47,130 bases of DNA from Chara braunii (taxonomy: Eukaryota; Streptophyta; Charophyceae; Charales; Characeae). The position numbers were made by a program, and so were the translations under genes. Each line of letters begins with the position of its first letter. Position 1 is the first letter of the stretch. This document shows positions 12,401 through 24,400 of the stretch, one piece after another. Where the stretch lies: positions 730,507 to 777,636 of the forward strand of contig BFEA01000105.1 of assembly GCA_003427395.1 (NCBI GenBank), given 5' to 3'. Under the pieces are notes generated by a model. That model ran no database searches. It was not told where the DNA came from and worked only from the letters and a program-made list of their open reading frames with translations.

Positions 12401-15400
12401 ACCGATCAAAACATTATTCAGTTCCAAAGTTAGGAAAATTTACCATTGCTTGTCGGGTTGGACATCGCGAAAACAGCGGGCCTGTGATTCCTCTCATGCT
12501 TCATGGCCTCAAGAATCTGATAAGACACGCCGAAAACATATCCGTTAGAACGTACCACAACGAGATTCTAACACAGTTTAGACACCATGCCAATCACACA
12601 GCTGATCATTGATAGAGAAAAACGCATATCGGTTGACGCAAATTACCTGTTTGTTGAAGATGCCTCCAACGCCAGAGAGACCGAGCAGAACATCAGGTTT
12701 CACCTTCTTCACCTGCACGAGGAAGTAAGATAAAGAAACCAAGTCATTCAGGAATCTTCGCCATCATCAACGCTTCGTTATGCCAATCAATGGGTTGATA
12801 GTACTTAGGTATACAACATACAGCATGAGATGAGAAGTCCACTATACAGCGATGGTCAAGGAAACGTACCACATCAAGAAGTGCTGCACCTTCCGGAAGA
12901 GCAAGGCTTCCGTTGACAGATCTTGCGTAATCCTTCACATCAGGATCCATGTCTTTTCTCTCCTCTGTCACGAGACCCTGAGCAACCATTACACCAAAAA
13001 AGACATGCACGACAGTCGCCACCAAACATCAGCACAAAACGCATTGCACATTAACGACAGAACAGCTAAAAACAAACTGAGAACCTACTTCGCACGGCCT
13101 CCTCTAGCCAGTTACCGATTCGTCAAACACAGCCAGTCGTCATCTATTCCGCGTAGCGAGCTCTCTCGCACTGCAACGCTATCAATGCCAGCTGCGTCAC
13201 ACACCGCATCCATTCATGAGCACACCGTCGCCAATGCCAACAACGGACGACATCAACATTCAACAACAATCAGCCATGTACATTGCTCCAACCTAAGCAT
13301 CGAAAATCGGTGGGTACAGCTGTCATCACCTACAAAAACACTTCACTATTTAACATGATCACCTACAAACACACCATCTGACAGTAAACGCCGAGTACAT
13401 AGCCGCTAGTTTCCAGGTTACTTTGCCTGTGTTACGCAGAACAAACACTGAGTTATTACAAGCACGCACAATAGTCACCGCCTCGAACAGTACGTACCTC
13501 CTTATCCAAAATCCAGAAGTTCTCGGCTGCCTTTTTCAGCGTTTCAGCAGACACACCCTCGGCCATGGCCATGGATTCCCGCACCATGTTAACGACACCG
13601 AGCCCCGCACTGCAAAACAAAGCCATAGTGAAGCATCGTTAACACGCTTGGCACAATTCGCTTTTCATGACAATCACCAATGTCAGTACAAAACGCCTTG
13701 TCTACAAGACAACTTCATTGAAAATTCACAGAAAACTGCTCCTAGAGCAGACAGGTCACCGATCCCATCAACTAGACAGATACGCACCTTCCAGCTCCAA
13801 CAACGACAACCCTCATCTTCGAAATGTCAGACATCGGCCTTCCCATCGCCCGGACAGATCCGAGAATACCTGCCAACGCCACGCCGGCCGTACCCTGCAA
13901 AACAGTACAATCGTCTGTTACTATACATACTACCGAACTCAATACCTGCCAACGCCACGCCTGTCGTACCCTGCAAAATAGTACAATCGTCTTTTACTAT
14001 ACATACTCTCAAACTTAAGCACACCTCATTCACTTCAAACACTGCAGCACTGTGCATAGCAGAATTGAAGTTCGGCTTTCAAATACAACATACCAGGATC
14101 GGTTCATACACTAAATTTTACTTAGTGTATCCTCAGAACACGTTTTTTTAACACTACATATACCATAACAATCACCAGCGACGTAGCAAGGCATAATAGA
14201 GTCCTTTTCAACTCACCAAAATCGAATGAAAGACCACATTTGGACGAGTATTGCCTGCAGATTACCTATAATAGCCCCATGATGCTCCCAAGGATAGCGC
14301 TGATGCTAAGATAACACAAATCCCCAGAACAAAGGAAATCTGCTTTTTCCGATTAGGAAAGAGACGGTTCTGAAACAGCTATATTGCAAAGGAAATCTTC
14401 ACCATTTACGAGTGGGAAACAGACCTGAAAACCATTTCAGAACTAATTGGAACGTTGATCTTTCCTCGGGTACGACACACATCTCTACATCAGAGATTCA
14501 AAGGCATCCCCAGTACATACCTGGACGTCATCGTTGAACATTCTGTACTTGTTTCTGTACCGCTTCAACATGCTGAACGCCCACTTGTTCTGGAAGTCTT
14601 CATGCTGCGAGCCAAAAATCACACCAAGGAGGAATGCCGTAAGAGCCACAACAAGGTACAAAGGAAATCAATCTAACCGAGAACGAGAGTCATCTTCATT
14701 AACGTCAACTACGGACATTACCATACGTTACACTGTCAGGCTTCTTCTGAAAAACTGGAATCCAGCGTCATTTCACATCACAAACACATACACGCAGAAA
14801 GGAACCGCCCAGGCGTTTTATCAGCCTACCTGCACAATAACCTTCGGCCAACGCAGGTAAACAGCCTCCATGAATTCGTCAAGGACAGCCAGATACTCTT
14901 CACCCTCCAGACGCGGTTGCCTCAATCCCAAATCTGAGAGAAACAAATCCAAGAATATACAATCTCAGCCATGACGCATCACTGCAATCTTGCAAGAAAC
15001 GAACGTGCACATAAAAATTGTCGTCATGATGTTTCAAATCGACAACATAACCGTACGAAGGAAAGAGAGATATAATTATATACATCTGCATGTATTTATA
15101 ACAACATACAAGCGTATGGCGGAAACAAGCCCAACAGAACGAGCAGTTTTCTCTGTTCAATTTTATAGGTACAGTGCAGTTCTCTAACTTCAACCTTAAA
15201 ACTTACAGTGCGATCACACTCGTCATTTTCTTATGCCCGACACACATCCAGAGAAAGTAACCCATGCGCCGCTGCACGCCGACACACATTTTGCTCAGTA
15301 ATGTCACCATATCCATCTTACTTACACAGTGGATTCTCCAGAAGAGCGGTATTGTTCGTTCCGACATCGAGACACACCGGCAGAACCTGCAGACGTTAAA

Positions 15401-18400
15401 ATCGAATTCGTAAGTTAATCAACGGTACAAAGCAATACCTCCATCTCCATGCTCGTCAAAATCAAGTCTGAATGTATCAATCGGTGTCACCGTGTCATCA
15501 CAGACAAACGATGCCACACATAACACTGCATTCCACACATAACATTCAACACAGTAAACAGCAATCACAAGTCCCGCTACCTAAATTGTGGCCTTGCACT
15601 ACACATACCGCCACAAATTATTCTTTCCATCCAGCAGAATCCAAGGCGTACCAGTTCGGGCTTTCAGCGTACTTGCACAATGCTTTCCCCATCCATTACG
15701 ACTGCAAAATCGTTTGAAGTTTCAATTTCGAGCCCCAACTTCAGATCTGACGAGAACACCCGCAATCCAAAGCGTACGATCAAAGGCTTCGTTCCACTCA
15801 CTCCACTCCACAACACCGTAAATGCATCCGAATAAAGAAGCGGCCCCAATATACGCAAACTGTCCGATGGGTCGGAAATTGTGAAGCATCTGGTCCATAA
15901 ATTCGAGGTAATATGTCGAATGTTTACTGCAGACCTCAACAACAATGTGCATCAGGAAGTGCGCGACGACCTCTGCACGCAAAAACATGCATGAAAATCG
16001 ACTTACCCTCGCCGGGTTAATCCCTCCAGCAGCGACGTACAGGTCCAATTTTCCAATAGGAATACCAATGCCCTGCATATATAACAATTCAAAGTAAACC
16101 AACAGAGTAACGAAGTCGCAGTCAGCACAACATTCAGCGCAAGACGGAACATTCAAAGAACTATACTCTGTTTGGAAAAGTAGTTCATGATCAAAGAAGT
16201 TAATTCATTTCTTCGTTTAGTGCGCTTAGATGAACTCCGCCTGAACTTAAGCCTTCAGAAGTTCAAAAAGATTGTTCTGAGCAGGAGAGCAGATACTCTT
16301 TCCCACGATTGACAGTCTGGTGTACGACCGAGCATTCAAAGAACACCGATACATATCAGCTATTCCACAGCACACTTCCAACCAATAAGATATTGCAGTC
16401 CCAAGGATATCATAACATAGTCTGCAAACACTTTACAGAATGGGATCAGAAATCATGAGGTCCACGTACCTGAACTCCAAGATCACCAAGTCCAAGAATT
16501 CGGCTTCCGTCCGTAACAACAATCACGTCCACCTGCGTCATAGAACAAACATCACATCTTAGCGACGGCCCATGAAAAGTCCTTAAAAGCACAATCAACA
16601 CGAGAACGCAACATTCCCCTTCTGCTGACCCACAAAAGACAGGCATTCTAAACATAGATCCAGACACATTCTTAACGACCAGACAGAAACATAAGGGAGT
16701 CTGGAGTCTACACAGATACGCAGATATTCTGAATGAACACAGACACAATCAGGCATCCTGAACATTCTCACCCCAGACTGGCATTGTTAACATTGAACCG
16801 AACACATTGTCAAGACACAAAGCAGACGTACTGTAACATTCCCAAATCTGATGGTCATTCTAAACATACATCCGACCACATTCTGAAGACACTACCGTTC
16901 CACACACTCTTGAAACAGAACAGCGTTCCAAACATTGTTAATAAAGACAGGAAGGCAGCCATTCACACAACATTCTTCTTACCGGAGGCGGCAGCAGATA
17001 TTACAAACATTTTTCAGACAGACGAGCACTCTCAAGACATACCGTCAATCCAAACACTCTTGACACAAAGCGGCATTCTCGTGTGGACGACTTAGAAAAG
17101 ACAGGAAGGCAGGCATGCAAAATATTATTCACAAGAAATTCTAACAACGATGGACACTATAAACTATCTGACCACAACCCAGACGACCGAGACGAAATGA
17201 TAGTATATTAGAAACAGAGAGCCACTCCGTAGACTCTAAAGACTCATTTCACAGTGCGACAAAGCCAGATACCTAACTGATTTCTAGCACCCCGAGAGGG
17301 AAAGGATCACTTAAATGAGAGTTTGTTCTTCCATGGTTTCACGAGTTCTCCATTCCCAGCAGGCATTCCACTGCAAGTTCCATGAACACCTCCGATTGCA
17401 TCTATGACGCTGCCCAAAAACGATGGTCATCCGAGGTGGAAGTAGCGATATAAGATGCTTCCTACACCCATGCGGCCCATCCCATTCCTGACCCAGAGAA
17501 CAACGTGTCAAAGCCCAGAAGTCAGGTGTAGGTTGCAGTCTCGGAGTCCCAAACGACTGCCAAATATTAACCCAACTGTTTTATTGGTTTTCCTTTCAAG
17601 GCCGCGAAACAACATACCCGCTCAGACGGCCAGTTGTAAACCATGGATGCCATCAGTCCTTTATCCTTGGCACTGAAGTACATGCCACGAGTCCTCCGAA
17701 ACAATCCCGAGTAATTTTGACACACCAGTCCCACCGTTGGCGTGTAGACAATAGGAGCGAACTCCTTGATGTTGTCGATCAACACCTGCAAAACAGAGGA
17801 CCAGTCGCATTCGAGGGCTTAAGTACACGTTCACAACAGGACATTAACCACAGCGAAATCTCAAACATTCAACGGCACGCAAATAATGGAATCGACTCAA
17901 CATTGCACAATTGATCATGCAAAAGCGAGTACCTACAGAAGTCGCATCAAGCTATCAGTCCCCTCAGAGAACCGTGGACTGAACCCCACTACCAGAAGTC
18001 TGTACTGCACTGAGCACGCACACGGTTCCTGCCATCCGATCTGAACACCTCACTGCCACACTAGGCTCACGTAAAACATACTCCAAAAGGACTCAAATCC
18101 CGGGGATGTTTGTCCAGACAATAGCAACAATGTCGCTGTACTTTTAGAGAGAGACCACAAGATTATGCCAAGACGTCAATCCTGGTGGTTCTCTCACCAC
18201 TACCGGGAGAGGCCTTGAATAGGTCGCCTAAGAAACAATAAAAAAATAAAAAAACACTTCTGTATCTGGTCATTTTCATCATCTAACCCCCAAACTGAAC
18301 CATTCAGCCTTTCAAAGACCAATCAATCAAGACACAGAACAAAACACGATACTTCAAAACCTCGGTCGCATTTTCAAATCTAGACAACACTGCTGTCTCG

Positions 18401-21400
18401 CTGTTGGTGCAGACAAGGGTATTACTCGAAAATCTCACCCTGTAGTATAGCGTTTCATTTCGGTCGTGAAGCCTGTTCAAAAGACGCCATTGTGCAAGCG
18501 CGCGGACATCACTTTCCCCGTCCTTGGTCTTCCTCTCCAGAGACCGAAAACTCAAACCTGCAGAAAACGACAGCGCAAGAAAGTCAAAATGGGTCATAAG
18601 ATTGACCAATGAAATCAACTGAACCTTGTCCTGACATGCAATAACCGTCCTTTCTGTGACGTCCTTCACAGAGTCTGTTTGAAAGCAGCACCGCACTGGA
18701 TTTTTCCCTGCCGCAAACCTCCTTATGGACACTTTCACACAAAGCTACAGTCAGGATCATTTTCGAAATTATCACCTTACTAGTTCTCGTCAAATTGAAC
18801 CCGTACCATATAATCTTCGAGAACATTCCATTGTAAAGATTCAGTAAAGTAAACAAAACGACAAAAGCAGACCGCAAACAAAACGAAAACGCTAACGAGA
18901 CTATTGACTGCAATCCAAACCCAGTCGACTCTAACCATACCAAGCTAACTTCACCCTGCTTTGCTGCTGCACCTTCAGCACTATAACACTCCGTACAGCA
19001 CATTTTTCACCTCAAAGGGCTTTTAGGTATGGACTTCAATGTTCACGGGATTTAAACAGTCACAGGCTTGAACCGTCCAATGATTTGTTCAGACAATAAA
19101 CCATATCCACCGGGCCGCAATTTGTTCCGTTGGTTTCACGCAGGAACATCATGATCACCAGCGGTTCGTTCCTGTTTTGGACAGCACAACGAAAGCGACT
19201 GCTCTGTAATCAATCATTCCAAGAAGCAAATCAGACAAAAAGCAAATACAAGATTGTTTTACAATTTTATTCTATAATATTTTATTCAGTAGTATTTTAT
19301 TTTTAGAGAATTATTCTATAAATAGAATATCAATATGAAATTGTTCAATTTTCTATTTCATAAAAAGTATTTAATAAGTCTATTAAGTACATATATTCTA
19401 TAATCAATCTTCCAAGACCGCATCCAAAAGCCGCTAAAGGACCATTTTTCGTGCCATTCCTCCGAAAAAACATACGTTAGAGCGCTTCGACTTAGCTCTT
19501 AACCTTTTGAAATGCTGATAGTTTCCATGCATAGACCCCCAACAGCGAGTAAGGTTAAGAACAGATCTTTCGCTCTCCGCAGTGTTCTTTTGATTTCTAA
19601 TGCTTCTATTCTTTCCCTCAATTCTCGAAATTGTGCAGGCCGCAGAAAAAGGATACCGTCTTCAAAAAAGAGAAACAAAAACGGAAAAGGTGACATGACT
19701 ACCATCATAGACAAAGCGCTTAACAAAACCAAGAGATGTATAAATTCAGTCGCCCACTATTTGTTGTCGTCTTCAAGCTATGTAGAATAGGGCCTCACTA
19801 CACAAAATACATGCATTTGGACGGTTTCATGAACCTATACATTCAAATACTGACATACGAATGTCACCTGGTCCAGAAAACGTCCGAATGCACTGGATGT
19901 TGTTTAGGAGTGAGGGCGATACTCGACATCAATCCCAGCGACATGGAAACTGTGACACCACTTTCCCTATCAAACACCCTGCGAAACAACATCCAATGGA
20001 AGGGCTTGAAAAGAATGGACGGTAAAAGAGACCCTGTTGAGCTCGACCCTACTTCGACTCCGTGAAACGGAAGAGTTAGTGGATGTTTCTTAGCGTTAGT
20101 GAAATACCGCTATTTCTCAAGTTCCTTTTAGAAAGAGGAGCGTGGACGCCATTAAGAACCACGCCAGGAACAAGAACAGCCAACTGCAAACAAAACCATC
20201 ACACTTTACGCTGAGAGGGCAGCAGACAACACCCTGTTCCACATGTTCGAACAAAAACCACATACAGAATCAAAAAAGAAGGGCGAATTTTCATTTATTT
20301 TTTTCTTTTCTTTTTCTAATGTGGCCCGATGGAGCACGGATCAGATATTAAACTGGTGAGAACAGATGCTACACTTCATCTTAGCCAAAAGGCCGAGAAA
20401 GGTATGGCAAGAAGGGCGCCGAATTTAACATCTTCAAAGATACGTACCAAACCGAGCCACCTGCTGGTCCAAAGATATAACATTTGGTGGGAGAAGCCCT
20501 CTCATTCCCAGACTATCTCTTTCAACTTGGGGATGTGCAGTTCCCTAACACAGAAAACATTCACACAGCGAAACCTCCAATTAGAACCAAATCACGTCCA
20601 AATATAACTCTGGCCTATGAAGTTTCGGACCTGCATCAAACCGACACAATCTGGCAAGATATGTATTGTCAGACCTGGGATGCGTCCCTCAGGTGAGATT
20701 TGCATCGTCTACATTACGTACCAAAGTCCCAAACCGTTCAACCAATGCTACCAAACGGTACCACATGTTACCAAATGGTACCGGCCGGTACCGCACTGTG
20801 GGACTGCAGTGCCGTATTACAGAGTGCGCGCCAAGTCAAATACGGGATCAAAGCAATTCGAATCAGGCGCCTAAATTCAAGGCAACTGCAACCCAGGTTC
20901 CGTCCCAATCAAGCGGCGCATGGTTAAGTAGCGTCAACAGGTACCTTAAATTTATCTCAGAGAAACCATACAAAGCTAAACATACATCCTTATAATTGGA
21001 ACGATACAGAGAAGATACACACGGCCCCTGCACAAGGATCGACAACAAAAGGCCGCTACGTTCCGTTCCTCTAATTTTTTATTGGATTTTGAAAAAAAAA
21101 AGCATGCTTAGTTCTACTGACAAGCAAATCACAGATTTTCATCTGTCAGCGACCAGGACTGTGTCCCTCAGGTTGGCAGTTACAACATGAGTCGACCTGC
21201 TGATCAGTCCCGGAACACATACGGTGACATACCTGACTGACCCAGAACACACTCAGGCCCAGAAACGACCCTGTCAGACCGTATGTGGAGCCCACCGAGG
21301 ATCAGGCCCACAACACATACCTGCACGTGAACGCTTTTCGTCCCCGTCTAAATGGGTCCCGAGCACGTGCTTGTAATTGGATGGTCACCGTCCCAATAGG

Positions 21401-24400
21401 TCCCGAGCGCGTTCTTCTAGTGCATCCAGCTCTGAACCTGTACGACCGCGGTACCAAATCGATTTAGGGCCTCTTTCGACCCCACTAGAACTCTTAAGAT
21501 TGGGAAATTCTTCGTTCCACAACTCCCTCATGACGCCGCCGTAATGTTTTTCACTTCCCTGCCTCAAGGGCGGCCGGGGTAAAAATCGCACTTGAACTCG
21601 AGGTCCAAGTGCGAGCGGATATCGACGCGGACTTTGAGCGGGCTTTTGTTTTTGTTTCCTTTCTTGTTTCCTTTCTTTTCCAGCAGCCGACCCTGCTCCA
21701 GGATTGGTCAAGCCGTGGCTTGGGGTTTTAAGTACAGCCATGGGTTTGGGTTTCCTCAAGGTTCGAAAATACTCGGCCTCCGAGGGCGCAACGAAACGAC
21801 GACTCGGCGTCCTGAAAGTTCGGGAGCTGGCAAGAACTTGTCGAAAATAGGCTCCAAGGTAAAATAAAATAAGCACAATTTCTCGGTCAGGTTACACTTG
21901 AAACTCGGTCTTCAAGCTGTGGAACGAGGGCCTTATGCACGTCATCCTTGCGCAGGGACCATGCTAATCTTCTCTGTATCGTTCCAATCGTAAGACCACA
22001 AATACTTCCCGAAGTCGAGGCCGCAAATTCATTAGCGGCCGATAGCTGGGCGAAGTACAGATGTTTTAAACCGCTAGTACACGGCCCGAGCCTTGCAGAA
22101 AGTCAGGCGCCCCACGGTCAGGCCCGCCGATGGAAAAAAAAAATCGAAGTCCTCCGAAGTGACGCGGATTTCGTGCTGACATCCGTGGTCCTATATGTGG
22201 TGTACTGGCGATATCCCGAAGGACGACTACGGTACCAAATCAGCCTAGTCTAATGTTCAATTTCACTCCTCTCCTCCCGTTACTGCTAAGCGACAGATGT
22301 ATTCATCTAAACGCCGGGACAAATGATATGAGGACTTCAATTCTTACCAACGACACTATACACGCCAGAAGGGTCTCCCTTTCTTCACCGTCCAAATGGG
22401 TACCGAGCGCATGAAAAAAAAAATCGAGTTTCGCACCTCCGCTCCAACCGTTCAGTCCTTACGGATGCTATACACGCCAGAAGAAACATCAACCAGCAGA
22501 TAATAACCCCTTCAGGTCAACAACACGCGGAACATAACACACATGACTTAGCCAATTCCCAATTCCCCTTGCCACTTCAGCGCAAGTGCCATAGCACGGG
22601 TTTAACGCACGGAACACGGCACAGCTTCAACGCTGGAAATTTGATGCACGCTCACATAACATTCTTACGCTACAACACTTCAGAACACCCGGTACAGTGA
22701 AATCTCGACAACGACCGGATGTGAAAATACACTTACACCTGACTCGGAACACTGAGCGCTAGGAACATAGCATGTCTTCAACGGTCGGATTCTGCTGCAG
22801 TCATAATCGCACCCTCACCTAACAGTCACACAATACACATCGCTCCAGAACACCCGGTACAATGGATCGTGCCAACGACCAGACAAACCGTGAGGGAATA
22901 CCCGAACGACCGATTTACGTTCAAGAAACGCCGTAATTGGAACGATCCACGACGGTGGACCAGAAACCACCGCAAGTTTTAAGCCCGTCCGACCCTGAAA
23001 GCGCTCCCAAAGTGATTGCTCACTCAAATACATCTGGATAATGCCCTAATAAGCGTATAGGGCATTCCATGAGTGCCTCCGACTACTAAACTCGTCCCTT
23101 ACATCCCGAGCATTCCGCTACGATCCACTCGCAGGCCTCTTTCACCCAAATAACGCCCGGTACGTATTTCGGGCATCTTTAAGAGAAGATACACCCTCAA
23201 TGACCAGGCATTCTGCTCAGGTCAAAACAGTGGCATAATTACACATCCAAAGGAACCTGCACGCTGACGCATTCGTGATTCAAAAGCCGCACCTGGTCAA
23301 AACCCACACCTGGCGCGAGATCCAAAAGCCGCACCTGGTCAAAACCCACACCTGGCGCGAGCTCAACCTGTCCGTCTGAGACTCCAACACCTACCGTTTT
23401 CCTCCGAATATCTCTGAAAGGCCATTATGGTTGTATTTTACATAACCACCAACCTGTCCGTCTGAGACTCCAACACCTACCGTTTTCCTCCGAATATCTC
23501 TGAAAGGCCATTATGGTTGTATTTTACATAACCACCCTTGGATACAGCAACGATACCCGTGCTTTCTATTCGGGTGCGGACAATGGCAGATCGCAGCCAA
23601 ACATGACACGCACGTGATGCAGGATATGGACACATCCGAAGATGACGTTTCCCCGCACACCATGATCTCCTATCTCTACGATCGACCTGACCCCTCAAAA
23701 CGCAGGACAACGACGAAGATATCTACACGGTCATTTCAGGACGCTCCAGAGGACGCACGTAAAAAGCTGATTCATTGCATCGATATACACATTTAACCAA
23801 AGATATCTACACTGCATTGAACTGCCGGTGAGGAACTGTTCAGAAGACTACTCATTCGCCGTGATCTAGTGACAGCCAGGTCACAACTTATATATCCTCT
23901 ATACCCAGTTGTCGACCCGCTCCCGCTCGTCACAGCGAACTCGCATCTTTTGCTCTCTCCGTGGCTGTCACAACTTTATATATCCTCCATACAAACCCAG
24001 TTGTCGACCCGCTCCCGCTCGTCACAGCGAACTCGCATTTTTTGCTCTCTCCGTGCGCAAACCACACAAACCAATAAAACCAACTTTTGTTCTCTCCTTG
24101 CGCAAACCACAAACCAATAAAACCAATGCGCAATCGACGATGTCGATCGCCCAGATTCGCCCTTGATCATCCCATCGCCGTCCATCATTCCAAAACGTTA
24201 CTGCCCACGGAATTAATTAGAACGCACCGTTAAACTTACAGCAAAACAACGGCTTGTGCATTACCTTGATCGAAACTAACAAGCAATTACCTTGATCGAA
24301 ACAAACAAGCAATTACGAATAATGTCACCAACATTCTTTCATTTCAAAGATAACCCATCGACAGCAAATGCCGCGATATGCGCTGACCATAGCTATAACT

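Noticed and set aside
13970-14016. Outer acceptor as the true exon 10 start
   Set aside because: It adds 76 bp, shifts the frame and destroys the conserved [15 protein letters not shown] junction; the inner acceptor keeps it.
21385-21876. 163-codon minus-strand frame in intron 1
   Set aside because: No motif was recognised. It sits between snRNA-like sequences and includes a small local duplication (GCTCGGGACC repeated), so a chance frame is likelier.
22932-22947. A third U6-like match, AATTGGAACGAT
   Set aside because: Only 12 bases match and the sequence diverges immediately (no ACAGAGA), so it can be coincidence.
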